Source of the DNA: Macrosoma leucophasiata
Lineage: Eukaryota > Arthropoda > Insecta > Lepidoptera > Hedylidae
Assembly (NCBI GenBank): GCA_036365455.1
Contig: JAWQUS010000004.1
Location: 7,509,501-7,573,500 of the forward strand
Direction of reading: 5' to 3'
Length of the DNA stretch: 64,000 bases
Shown piece by piece: positions 46,342 to 58,400 of this stretch. The number at the start of each line of letters is the position of its first letter. Within the stretch, counting starts at the first letter, position 1. The translations under genes were made by a program, and so were the position numbers. Below the pieces are notes generated by a model. It was not told the origin of the DNA. It did no database searches and saw only the letters and a program-made list of their open reading frames with translations.

Positions 46342-46664
46342 TTTTTATGTGATGAAAGTGGCAAACAAGCATGCAGTTCACATGGATGTTAAGTGATGAC
46401 TGCAGCTTATAGACATTTTACTGGTGGTAAAGCTCCAGTGACGGAGCTCGCAGGCGTAGGCACCACCGCATTACCTAATATACCTGAAGCTAAATGGTAG
46501 TGTTCATTACTATCGTGTTCCGGTCAGGTGGTAATATATGGCCCTGTAATTTCCGGCACAGAGGCATAACACCTTAGGCCTCAGGAGTGGTAACGCATCT
46601 GCATTTTGGCCTTGGTCTTTGTGTGGGTGTCTATAGGCTGCACTTCCATAACATAAAAAAAAAA
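46342..46664. repeat. element C inverted pair
   Basis: A minus-strand 3' piece (46342-46417) abuts a full plus-strand copy (46418-46664); together they could form a long hairpin over the shared 3' part. Confidence 0.8.
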
Positions 46665-47039
46665 CTGGTTGCCTGTAAAGTCGGTTTTACGGGCGAAGAT
46701 TTTACGTGACAACGTCTTTTTCTCGGTAGAAAGGCATTCGCCGGTCCGGCAGGCCTCTCTCTCGTTCGGTGACTCATCGTTACGTTACCGGGCGTTACAC
46801 TTTTTCATGAGTGACTCCGAGCCGCAACCTAACTTAAAACGTTGTCACGTCAAAAACATTACACATAAACTACATGTCAATATGCAAACAGAGGCATTAA
46901 AAAACATTTTTCATGCAAAATGATGTTTCTCGTGGTATTTATTTCTGTAATATTAACTACCACGCCACGTTTAATTAATACTTACTATAAGTAGCTACCA
47001 CGAACTGTATAAATGTGATTTTTATAATCTATACAAATA

Positions 47040-47350
47040 AATAAAACTGGAGTGTCTGTTTGTAATATAAAAATGACCGTTTTTTACTAAATATATATTA
47101 TTATGTATGTATACACGGTACATATACCAAAACAACATTTTCTACAATTTTTGTCTGTCTGTCTGTCTGTTTGTTCCCGCTAATCTCGGGAACGGCTTTA
47201 CTGATTTTGACGGGACTTTCACTGGTAGATAGCTGATGTAAAAAGGAGTAACTTTGCTATTTTTATACTAGCTTCGCCCACGACTTCGTCCGGGTAGATA
47301 CTGAACAATCATAAATTCTCACGCGGACGAAGTCGCGGGCACAGCTAGTC
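47040..47350. repeat. dispersed element with (GTCT)n core
   Basis: AAACTGGAGTGTCTGTTTGT, GTCTGTCTGTCTGTTTGTTC and GACGGGACTTTCACTGGTAG, then CTTCGCCCACGACTTCGTCC and an inverted partner ACGCGGACGAAGTCGCGG. Confidence 0.65.
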
Positions 47351-47726
47351 TGTAATAATATTCTGTTTGTTGCCCTAATGAAAATAAATTTGCTGTAATT
47401 AACAACAACAACATTACTCTTTATTGTACACCAAGTAAAATACATAGTAGTAAGACAAAAGAAGCACAGTACAAATGGTGGTCTTATTGCTAAAAGAGCA
47501 ATTTCTTCCAGACAACCTAAATAAATAAGGAAAACAAAAAGAAAGAAGGAAATAGTAGGGTGTACAAGAACAAAGAAAACATTACATACCTATAATTAAT
47601 TTGAGAATCTATCCAGAGCGCGATGCAACGACAGCGATGGGTTAAAGGGAAAACGAAAATTAAAGTTAACAAATCTATGAAGGGATGGAGAAAATGAATA
47701 TAAGAGGTAATAGACAGATTTAACTG

Positions 47727-48027
47727 CCTCAGTAGCCAAGAGGTACCAGGCCACTACTACTAGGCTAAGGTCCTGGGTTCGATTCCCGGGGTTATCAGAG
47801 ATAATGGTGTAAAGTCCTTTATCTCTGGTTCTATTGGGATTTTTCCATTTTCGGGTAATTACCAGTACCTCGAAGTTTGGTAATGTGCCCGGAGATGTCA
47901 AGAGGCTCGCCATCTGTTATATGGGACAAAAACGCAACCGGCGAATCGTGGGTGTTTGCATGTATGCTTGAATCCATGCATTTACCTCTGCCTATCCCTT
48001 CGGGGATTACAGGTGTGAAGTTACGTA
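47727..48027 (+). mobile_element. SINE B, full length
   Basis: CCTCAGTAGCCAAGAGGTA head with GGGTTCGATTCCCGG B box, body through TTTCCATTTTCGGG to CAGGTGTGAAGTTACGTAGA. Confidence 0.85.
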
Positions 48028-48240
48028 GACATAAATAAAATACCCTTACACTCACAGCCCCACATCAGGTATAAACCTGTGTCGTGGGTGCCGTTGTACA
48101 CACACATACAACACATACACAAACACCCAGACCCGAAACAAATATCTGTAGGCCATACAAATATTTGTCCCGGTACGGGGATAGAACCCGCGACCCTTCG
48201 AATCAAGCGGTCGTCTCACCGCTGGACCAACTGGGTCGTC
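48028..48240 (-). mobile_element. SINE A, full length
   Basis: Reverse complement: GACCCAGTTGGTCCAGCGG A box, GGGTTCTATCCCC B box, body to GTGAGTGTAAGGG and A/T-rich tail. Directly abuts SINE B, so one inserted in the tail of the other. Confidence 0.85.
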
Positions 48241-48483
48241 AAATACACCGACATATTTACAAGGAAAGATAATAATATTGTTATTAAACCAGTTTTTTAA
48301 AATTTTGGATAGTCTGTGCCTGTCTAATTGACACTGGCAAAGAATTCCACAAGCGAACTGCTTCCACTGAGAAGGATTTGGAAAAGAAAGAAGATGTGTG
48401 AACAGGGGTGCTTAAAAGAAGATTTTTTGATGAACATAATGCTACAGAGTGCGCATCACATGCATAACTAAAATTATTTTTTA

Positions 48484-48553
48484 GGTATGTATGTATGTAT
48501 CTTCACGCCAAGTCCCTAACGGGGTAGGCAGAGAGTGTAGAGCGCCAGACATC
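48484..48553 (-). mobile_element. LINE G 3' fragment
   Basis: GTATGTATGTATCTTCACGC and GGTAGGCAGAGAGTGTAGAG. Confidence 0.65.
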
Positions 48554-49314
48554 TTTTATTTTTTAGGTAATGTGGTATATTCGGGTTAAACAGCACACAA
48601 AAGAGAGAATGTGTGTATGCCGGCGAAATTGAATGGGAAGCCATTGCTGTAATTAAGTAGGGTTGTAATTGATTCCGAATAAATGACTGTGTTATAATGT
48701 AGAAAGCATTTCTGGGAATCAATTATTAAAAATGTTTTGGTTTTTTGTTTATGACCAAGGACTTCATTACGTGTTCATGACCTCCAATTCCTGGAATGTC
48801 CATCATTACAAACGCAATTCATTTAATATCATAGAACAACACGGGCAACCGGCCGAGGCGGACCGGAGGGGAGTAGCCACAATACATAACGAATTTCACG
48901 CACACATTTAAACATCTCTGCGACAGGCACAGGAACACTTTTGCTAGTTGTGCTTGTACTTTGACAAAGGGGCAAGCCTGCATATGGCTACTCGCCTCCA
49001 GTCCGCCGCGGCCGGTGGCCCGTGTTGCTCTATGTTTATTATGAATCTAATATAGGTAATATAAAGATCTCGATTCATTCACAGTGTTCATTTCGAATTT
49101 CAAACTCCTCGAAAGGGTATGAACGATTTTTTTGTGTACTAAGTAGCTACTCCAAAGTGATCCAAAAGAATGTTTTACGTACCTAGATGATACCACTGGC
49201 GCAACTGCTATGGGTGGCACCCCGTGTGGATATTTGAGCCAACCAGACCAATTGAATATTAGCAAACAAAGTCTGTAAAAATATTCCAATAAGGTAGTAA
49301 ATACAATTAGGTAC

Positions 49315-49492
49315 GTGTGGTGGGCAGCATCGTCCAGCGATAAAGCTACCGGTACTACGATCGCCAATCCGTATACCAATCGTGTCAATTATGCCATACT
49401 CTCCCCTTGTGACCCTCAACACTGTTGTGGGCATCTTCGGGGAAGGCTTTTGTCCAACACTAGACGTCTGTTACTGAAGTGATGATGAAAAA
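49315..49492 (+). mobile_element. RTE-like LINE 3' end
   Basis: CGATCGCCAATCCGTATACC to GAAGTGATGATGAAAA. Confidence 0.6.
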
Positions 49493-50365
49493 CGGTAGGT
49501 ACAAATTTTAAAAAGTGTTAATATTTTCTTTGTAAATTATACGCGTACCTACCTACTTACTCAATAAAGGTAGGTATGGTGAATAATATTAGGTAACTAA
49601 ATTTAAACGTGAATAATAAACATTTTGAATCAAGTTGTTTTATAGTAGGTATTATGATTAAATCTTTGAGTAGGAAGACAGAAAAGTGTGTTAATGGCGT
49701 GTTGAGTAAAATTTTCTTAAAAAAACGTAACTAGACCTCGTATTGTGAAAGAAAATAAATTAAGAAAAACGTGACATTTTTAAAAACGTTTATTAAAATA
49801 AAAATAATTACTTTTACATCCCATTTTTTGAGGAACTTTGTTCATTACTAGAAGATATTTCTGATATACATACCCACATATCATGGAAAAGTTATTTTTA
49901 AACATAATATAAATCAATATACCTAACGCAATTATGTAAACAACAAAGTTGTATTAAAATAACAAATTAATCATCATTAAGAGGAAAATTTTATAAAATA
50001 TCGTGCCATTTATTAAACAAAGCTGTTAATAAATAATATCTACATTAATTTATACATTGAACGATTTTACTTAATAAAATTTGGATTTGGCAGATAGGGA
50101 GTGTCACATGGCACTTACTTTTATCAGCTTCTGATAACCCACCATTGCATTTAGATAAAATATGAAGGAAGTCTGGCCTTCATTAGTTTCGTGTATAACA
50201 ATATAATTTACCTATAATACGTACAAATTATTTTTTTTACAAAGCTTCAATCTTTATCGGCTAGATTACAAACAGTGACGTCACTTTGGGCTGTAACCGA
50301 TCAGCAACCTTGGATATATCTTTGGTAGATTTGCAGTAGTGCAATGTAACTTCTCTGAAAGTGTT

Positions 50366-51625
50366 TTACTTTTTGCCTCCCTTGTTGCGACCCAGAAGTT
50401 TATCCAAGAAACTTCGCTTTCTTTTAACTTTTTTGCCATCTTTTTTATTTGTTTCTAAAGTTTCACTTTCATTTGTCATTTTTCCTATCAGTTCTGGAAT
50501 GGTTAAGTCAACAACTTTGTCTAACGGCGGCCTCTTAGTCGATTCTTTGCTTAATTGTCTTTGAATGACTGTCAACTCAGGCACGTCGTCATCCATTTCC
50601 GCTAAAGAGTTCTTCGAGATCTCTTTATTCTCTTCCTTTTTATTAATATTAATATCTATAGTATCTGGTCCATTTTGTATAACTTCAATAAGATTTTGTG
50701 GATTTTCTTTGACTTCAGTTTCAGTTACTATTTCACTTACTTTTGTATCTTCTTTCTTTTCGAAAACATCATCGTCTTCCGCCTGATTTTTGTTTTCTGG
50801 CTCCTTTTTGTTACTGGTACTGTCTAAGCTATCGGCTACACTTGGAACCGATTTACGGACCGATCCCACTACTCTCGGTCTTGTAGGCGGTATGTTCCAG
50901 TCGACTGGTTTGCGCTGAGGAGAATATCGCTTTACCAATTCTTCGAACAGTTTTTGATGGTTCACTTTACTAGGACTGCCATTGCTCGACAAACTCTCTC
51001 TCGGTTTCTCTCTCAACTCCGGATCTTCATTTTCCTTTCCAACTTCGTCGTCACTCGGTCCTAAGTCGACAATGACTCTTCGTGTAGGCGTCGGTGTTGC
51101 ATATGGCTCAGCAAATGGGAATTTGTACAAATTGGGACTCTCAATTTTATATTTCGTCACTGTTGTACTATTGGCCGGCATCGAAGCGCGTAGTCCGGTG
51201 CGATGTAGAGAGCTCTCGTGCGGATCGTGTAAATTGGAATTTAAAAATTCTTTCCGTAATTTTGACAAGCGGCGATTCCTTTCGGTCATGGTGTGTCGAT
51301 AATCTACATTGTCGCTTTGGTTTAATTCGGAAGTGTAGTTATCCGAGTACTTCCGTGGTCGGAAGTCGTATAGTCGCTCTTCGTTCCTAGATTCGCGCAT
51401 GCTAGAGTAGCCAGCCGTGTTGCGTCTGAAGTTGGATGTGGTCTTGCCGTGGTTGGAGGTGACGATGGGCTCTGCTTCCTTGTATACCGGCACCAGGGTC
51501 GTAGGTGACTGTAGTGGCAAAAACACGGTCGCGTGCTTGTCGAATACTTCCCGTCGCTGACTGAACTGGTCGACGCCGATGATCTCGCGCGACCTCACGC
51601 TCGTGGTAGGCGATTTAGCCGCCAT
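50366..51625 (-). CDS. hypothetical, probably disordered protein (419 aa)
   Basis: Single open frame ending at 50368-50366. The frame stays open to an ATG at 51709, but I choose the inner ATG at 51625 (GGAAATGG context) because the peptide before it reads like 5' UTR. I do not recognise the family. Composition is Ser/Thr/Asn/Lys/Glu-rich without hydrophobic segments. Features: a basic helix-like RNRRLSKLRKEFLNSNL, Pro/Thr motif YATPTPTRRVIVDLGPSDDE, ELVKRYSPQRKPVDWNIPP, acidic stretch AEDDDVFEKKED, and a basic C-terminus KKVKRKRSFLDKLLGRNK that could be a nuclear signal or a membrane-binding amphipathic helix. Sequence is single-copy and codon-like, so a real gene is likely. Candidate AATAAA on the minus strand at 50009-50014. 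Divergent neighbour: the small three-exon candidate at 52443. Confidence 0.75.
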   Translation of the reverse strand: MAAKSPTTSVRSREIIGVDQFSQRREVFDKHATVFLPLQSPTTLVPVYKEAEPIVTSNHGKTTSNFRRNTAGYSSMRESRNEERLYDFRPRKYSDNYTSELNQSDNVDYRHTMTERNRRLSKLRKEFLNSNLHDPHESSLHRTGLRASMPANSTTVTKYKIESPNLYKFPFAEPYATPTPTRRVIVDLGPSDDEVGKENEDPELREKPRESLSSNGSPSKVNHQKLFEELVKRYSPQRKPVDWNIPPTRPRVVGSVRKSVPSVADSLDSTSNKKEPENKNQAEDDDVFEKKEDTKVSEIVTETEVKENPQNLIEVIQNGPDTIDININKKEENKEISKNSLAEMDDDVPELTVIQRQLSKESTKRPPLDKVVDLTIPELIGKMTNESETLETNKKDGKKVKRKRSFLDKLLGRNKGGKK

Positions 51626-52442
51626 TTCCGTTCGATAACAAACCACAACACTTTTGTTATTGATACTATTTTCCTGCAAACACTGTATTTCTATTTTTGT
51701 ACGGCACACATTATGACTTCACCGGTAACATCGCGCCTATAAAAGAGTACACGTCTACACGTTAAATTGGACAATAAAGGTGGTCCGCTCGTCCGTGTAA
51801 GGCGGGCCGTTCGCGATATAATGATGAGTGATCAATAGAGTGGTTCCGATAAGATACGCCCGTCGTATAGCGCTGAGTTTCTTTATCTTTCAAAAGTCGA
51901 AACAGTTGTGTAAATAGAAGCGCGTGAACACAATCATGTTCGTAATTATTAGCGGACTGAGTGAAAGCAAGCGGCGGCGGCGTTCGATCGCCCAACGCTC
52001 ATTATATAATGAATATTAACACAAATGTCCCGAATACTATACTTTAGAATTAGACGATTGCTAACGACTAGAATCACTTATTGTATTTTCATATTCCGCG
52101 AAACACTCATTATCTTTGTTTATGTTTGATCCCGTACAGCGAAACGGTTATTTGTTCACTAATCACTCCATAAATTAGGATGCAACTTAATCAAGACGCG
52201 ATAACACGAGCGAAGACTGTTTATTCGAACTAAATATCACTATTTACATTTGTAGGAGAGCGCGCGAGCAGTCCGGCGTCACGTAAAAATTCGCGAAGTC
52301 TGCGGAATCAAAACAATTTTTTGCTGGTCGAACGGTAATGCATAAACTCATGCGATCTACTAAATAACGAATGCCTAAGCAGACTAATAATAAAATGGAG
52401 TTTCGCGTTATTCTATTTACAGTTATCATAAGTGGTCGTTAA
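51626..52442. promoter_or_regulatory. putative divergent promoter region
   Basis: 817 bp between the minus-strand 419-residue gene and the plus-strand candidate start; repeat-free by eye. No specific core element identified; inferred from gene arrangement. Confidence 0.35.
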
Positions 52443-55400
52443 ATGGCCTGTAAGTAGGTGACTCGCTTGAGCGTCGTCGTCGTATTTTTCAGAGAAGAAA
52501 ATGTTTATATTGGATGCATTCGTCGGAAATTCTGTTGAAAATATCGCCTCTGATTCACTCTGTCACTGATCTTTTCAAGTGTGTATAATAATGGAGTGAC
52601 GCGACGCACGTGCCGGTCCAAAACAAAATCGTTTTCAGGACACCATCCATTTTGTTTGCTCTTAAAGTTTTTGTTTCATTGTCCTATAGTAACTCTTATC
52701 TTCAAATTCAATTGCTAATACACAGTTTCAAGGCTAACGTGTTATTTCCGTCAAAATGTATCACCCGACGTTCAACAATAAACAATTAAATGCACAGACC
52801 ACACGCGGGTTCCGTCAAACATGTACTCGACGCGTGTATTTTTACATACTGACGAATTTTTCGTCTCATTTCACCCGGGGCCGGGAGCTAATTTTAATAC
52901 TTTATTGAAATCAGTTCAATCGATTCAACTTTCGTGCTTATTTTACAGGGATGGGTCAATGACTCAACAGCTGTAAATATTGGACCAAATTTGACGCCAA
53001 CTGTGCTTCATGATTCGTGTAAGCATCAAACTAGCGTTTGCTCCAATATTGGATTATATTGTATGGGCATTGATTTATGTTATTTTGCTTTACATTTCAG
53101 TGTCGGGTTTTCGTCATAATAGGTAATATCTGATTAGGGTTAGTAAGGTTAGTCATTCTAGACTTGCGTGGCCTTATGTAAATCTGTTTAATGAAGCTAG
53201 AATCGCGATGATTAGATCATGCAATTATAGTCAGTACATCAATTAGCTCGATTAAACGTTGCTTTTTTATTCGATTGTAAAGAATGTCATATTATTCGGT
53301 GACATCATTGTTTAAAGGTTTTGAATATATACCTAGTAAAATAGTGACCTACTTATATGTATAATTTTGTCATCGACAAAATAAAAAGTCGGCGGATCTC
53401 TATTATATTGCAGTCCGAACAATAAAATAGACAGACATTCAAATGGAATTTCAACAATGATCTCATTCTATTTGCATACAAGTTCACTGTAATCTGACCA
53501 AACACGGAATTTTAGGTAGGCAGCTTGCTTTTTGATATCCGGACGTAAATTTAATTCGTTTAATATTGTACTGTGGACCTACCTAGGTGTATAAGGCGTT
53601 AGCGACGAGTTTTCACTGGTGGTAGAGTTCAATTGTAGGAACTCAAGGACGCAGGTACCACTGCATTACCAAATCTATCTGCCGCCAACCGGTTGGCGCC
53701 ATGTAATGTAACGTGTTCGTGTAATGTATGGCCCAGTAATAACTATCACAGGGTCTATAGGCTGCAGTCATCACTTAACATCAATGCTTGTTTTTCACCT
53801 TCATTCAAATTATGTACACGTTTAACCAAACATTGTTGAGTATGTTCTGGCAACATATTGCGGTATTATCTCCTACCTCTTCACGGTGGAGTAGTGCTGT
53901 GGCTTCTAACGTGAGTTCAGGAGCGTGAAATGATGATATTCAAATGCAAAAACATAAATTAAGAAAACAACGATAACCTTACCATATGTCTCTACAATTT
54001 TTTAGGGTATCCCTCGGATTTCTCCATGATGCCATCATTAGATCCCAACTTGGTGGCAATGGGACTTCGAAGTGTAAGTGTTCGAAGTATTTCATTAAGT
54101 TGAACATAGAATCTCTACATTTTTGAAGTCTTGTTGACCGACTGCAAAAATGTAGAGATTCTATGATTGTAAAATAAAATTAGTTGGCAAATCGTCGCTT
54201 GGCCAGTTTTGCGTGAACTGTTAAAAAATGTGGAACAAGTTTTCAATAAATATTATGATCTAAGTAGTTGCGACAACTTGTTACTCTCAGTATTTCCAAA
54301 TTTTAAAAAAATATTAATTTTCCGTACGTAGATAACTAAGTATAGTTATTGCGATTTGCGATACCAGAGTGGATAGCGAGATTTAGAAATTGATATACTC
54401 GTATAATACATAACTGTATATATTGAAAGTAATAGGTTATCTACATGGCATGGGTTGTATAATAACGTTCTAAGGCCAAGGTTTTTATAATAAAATCCTG
54501 ACTGCAAAAGCCTGTTATAAGCTCTCTAGCTATACCTATATTATAACTCGCTTATATATACGTATTTTGATGGTTTTATGAAAGGATGAAAATTAAAAAA
54601 CATAACAAAAGGATAAAAAAAATTGTTGTTCATATTTGTATTTCAATGGTAATTTAATTGAATTTAGTGACCACAGTATGGTCTCTGGTCTAACTCAATA
54701 AATTGATCGATTGTTTTTGGAGTGGTCGCCGCCTTGTATAGATTTTGTTGAAGCGTGAATCATTGCGTAAAAAGTAACACAACAGTGTGAAGAAACATGT
54801 GCCATCGTAATGATACTTTTTTTCGTTGAATCATCAAGATGCAACAATCAGGTTTTGCTAGCTGGCTACCGCATAGAGGTAGACGGTCAAGATGCAACAA
54901 TCAGGTTTTGCTAGCTGGCTACCGCATAGAGGTAGACGGTTTTTTTTTGTTTGAACTCATGTAGGCGGCACCTCTCGTGATAGCACTAGGCAATCGGGAA
55001 GCGCAGACAGAGCGCTCTCAGCCTTAGGTAAACGGGATATTTCTTTACTCTTCCTATCCCATACTGGTGGTAGAGCTCCAGTGATGGAGCTCGCGGGCGT
55101 AGGCACCGCCGCGTTACCTAATATACTTGCCGCTAAATGGTAGTGTTCAGCACTATCGTGTTCCGATCGGTGGTAATGTACGGCCCTGTAATTTCCGGCA
55201 CAGAGACATAACACCTTAAGCCTCGGGAGTGGCAACGCATCTGCATTTTGACCTCTGGTCATTGTGTGGGTGTCGATACGCTGCAGTCATCACTTAACAT
55301 CATTGTGAACCGCATGCTTGTTTGCCACTTTTATTACAAAAAACTTCCTCATTGTAGAGTCTAGAGTAGACTTAAGAAAGACACGCTGTTTTTTTCTTAA

Positions 55401-58400
55401 GTTAACATATAAAGAGATCTTTTGAGTTAACATATGATACATGCTTAGTTAATGATAGATGACCCGGTTAGTCCAGCGGTGTGAGATGACCGTTTGATTC
55501 GAAGGATCACGGGTTCGATCCCCGCACCGGGACAAATAGATGTATATGTATGTACGGCCTATAGATATTTCGGGTCTGGGTGTTTGTGTATGTGTTGTGT
55601 GAGTACAACGGCACCTACAACTCAGGCTTATACCTGCTGTGGGGCTGTGAGTGTAAGCGTATTTTATTTTATTATTATTATTTTTATTTAGTCAGTAGTT
55701 ACCTACTTAGGTACTCAAACTATTGTTAAGTTAAAAAGAGGTAGAGGTAGAGTTTAACTAATAGTTTTAGTTAATCGCTCACAGACGGCGCGGCGCGGCA
55801 TCAGCGAGCGATTCATAACTTGGTGCTGACCACGTTCTGACAGTATGCACTATCTATGACCACATTGACACCTTAGGTGGTGGTAACAAAAGTTAAATAT
55901 ATTATCAGAATCAGAATCAGAAACTCATTTATTCATTTAGGGTGACAGGCACCTCTTATGACACGTCAAAAACAAACAAAATAAATTAAAGCGAATAACA
56001 ATTGATATACATGTCAAACAAGATAAAAAATATATGTAAAGTCAAGAATATCACTAAGATAAAACTAAATGTAATAAACTAATGTAAAAGTATATCAGTA
56101 GAATGTCTCTTTTCCCCTTTTCAAACTGATAACAAAGAGTAAAAAGAAAAGAAAAAGAGTCATTCTTTGTCATTCACCGGCAAAGTTCCAAAGGCCAATG
56201 TTTACTCTGTTTCTATTGCATATTCGTACATACGTAGGTAAATACATGTAAAATACCTACAAAATTATCACAAACTTACAATTTTATAACAGTTAGTCGT
56301 TACCATTGCAAGACTCGCTTGAACTCTGACTCCTGAATACAAAATGCGGTAATAAATATGCTTTAAAACAATAAAGTCCGTATAAAATAGCTATTAAAAG
56401 TTATTAAATATCCGAGTGTTGTATTTACTCGGACATGTTGAAGATTTAATGCGTGTCAAAGTGATGGGGCGCGAACTTGATAATTATGTAATACCTCTTG
56501 TTTCCTCACTTAAGAGACATCGTATTAGGTACTTATTTACTTTGACGAGCCAGTTGGTGTGTGACAACCGTTCGAACCGATACGGGTTCAAGCCCCGTAT
56601 CGGAATAAATATTTGTTTATGTGAACAACGACACACACGACACACAGACTTAGCTACTTTAGCTAGTATGAGGCTGTGAGCGTAAGAGTACCTATAAAAT
56701 TAATTAGTCTGTCTTTTGTCCCAAGTCTGAACTACCATGACCAAAAAGATCGAGTACTGTCTCAGGGTGGGGTCAAGAGTCTTAGGAATCGGCGTGCATG
56801 AAGGTATGAAGTGAATGAAGAATGTAGATGAAGCAGGAGAGGTGTGTAAGGATCGGGACATCTGGCGCTCCACACTCGCTACCTACCCCGTAAGGGACTC
56901 AGCGTGAAGATACACAATATGTAGGTATTTCTAGGTATTTGTTGAGTCTAGGAATTAGCACGTCCAATAGTAGGCAAGGCAACACTGATTCATACATTCT
57001 CGATTACTTGTTATGCTATAATTTTTCAATGCCAAACAATCTAGTTTGCCATTATGTCACGATTTCGTAATAGAGCATCAACATGTTCCCTTGGTTAGCC
57101 ATAATAAAGCATTTACTAGTTATATATTCAGTATTATTTAGACACCCACTCTTGGACTCAGCATTTGTGGCCTGCTGTCACTAAACTTCTTCTTTTTAGT
57201 CGTTGCACTCTTGACAGAGTGGTCGTGATTGTCATTTCAGGGTTTATTCGTGTCTCGCTTTACTATCCGTCGCCTCTCCTCGCGTGCAGGTGCATTTCTG
57301 GTGCACTCATAGAATGTCTTAAGTAGATAATAAATCTATGGTCTTTTGAGTAACTGTTTTTTAATTTGGTCGACGCATCGTATAGGGGACCTACCGCATC
57401 CTCGTTTACCGTTAAAAGTCCCCTGCACTGTCAATCCTTCAATGGAGGTCTCACTTCGCCTCGAAACTTGCCCGAAAAAAGAAGAATCCGAGACTATAGA
57501 GGATAGACGCTGATTAATATCGAGTACTTGAAGTATGTATACGTTGGTTTTAAATTGAGTCCACGATATTCTAAGCATCCTTCGCCAACACAACATTTCT
57601 AGAGCTTCTATCCTATTTTTCTCACTTTCCCTTAATGCCCACGTTTCAGATGCGTAAAGAAATATGGGAAACACTAATGCTCTAACAAGCCGGCATTTCG
57701 TAACTTTCGTGATGTTTCGGTTTCTCCATATTTTTGTGAGCTTATCCATAGATGACCCTGTGATAGCTAGACTATCTATCTATATCACTAGACTACTTTA
57801 CACTTGATTACTAAACCCCAATACCCATAAAACTTCGAGGGTGACAATGAGAAACTTCAGAAAATGCCTATATAACAATTATCCGTCCCGGGGATCCACA
57901 AACTAATCACCCTTCTTTCTTCTATAGTCGATGCGGGGATCGAACCCAGGATCCCAGGGTAATAGTAGTGTCCTGATGCTGTATACTAGACAACTGAGTA
58001 AATAATGTCAACAGATATGTATATAGCTAAGTAAATACTTATTAACACTTAGGCGCCTACTATTTAAGTACAACATACTTATTTACCTAAATTCAGATTT
58101 AGAGGGGTTCCATTTCAATTAATTACGTACCTACTTATTTTAATCTTCACACCAAGTCAGTAATAAGTAGGTACCTACCTAGGTAAGTACAGAACGTAGA
58201 GGAACGCAGTACCCGTCCCTAGATCCTTTAATTTTTAATCAACTAGGTAAACGGTGACGAAATATTTCAGTTTAGATCTTTTATACTAACATTTTCCTAT
58301 TTCATTTCTGTAGACAACGCCTCCGCACCAAATTTACAATGTAGCTGCGTATAAAGGAAATGTTGCAAAAATGTATGGACCTCCGGCCATGTATTGTACA

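Larger units (their letters stand above)
45740..50365. other. intergenic, repeat-rich
   Basis: Between ChaC and the 419-residue gene. Holds element C, SINE A and B, LINE ends and AT-rich sequence; no convincing coding exon seen. Confidence 0.6.

Noticed and set aside
46669..46923. 84-codon plus-strand frame after element C
   Set aside because: No recognisable family, no splice or poly(A) context; kept as non-coding.
52946..52973. Small exon between TTTTACAG and GTAAAT as upstream exon of the unknown plus gene
   Set aside because: In the only phase compatible with exon 54006 it contains a TGA stop; other phases do not join.
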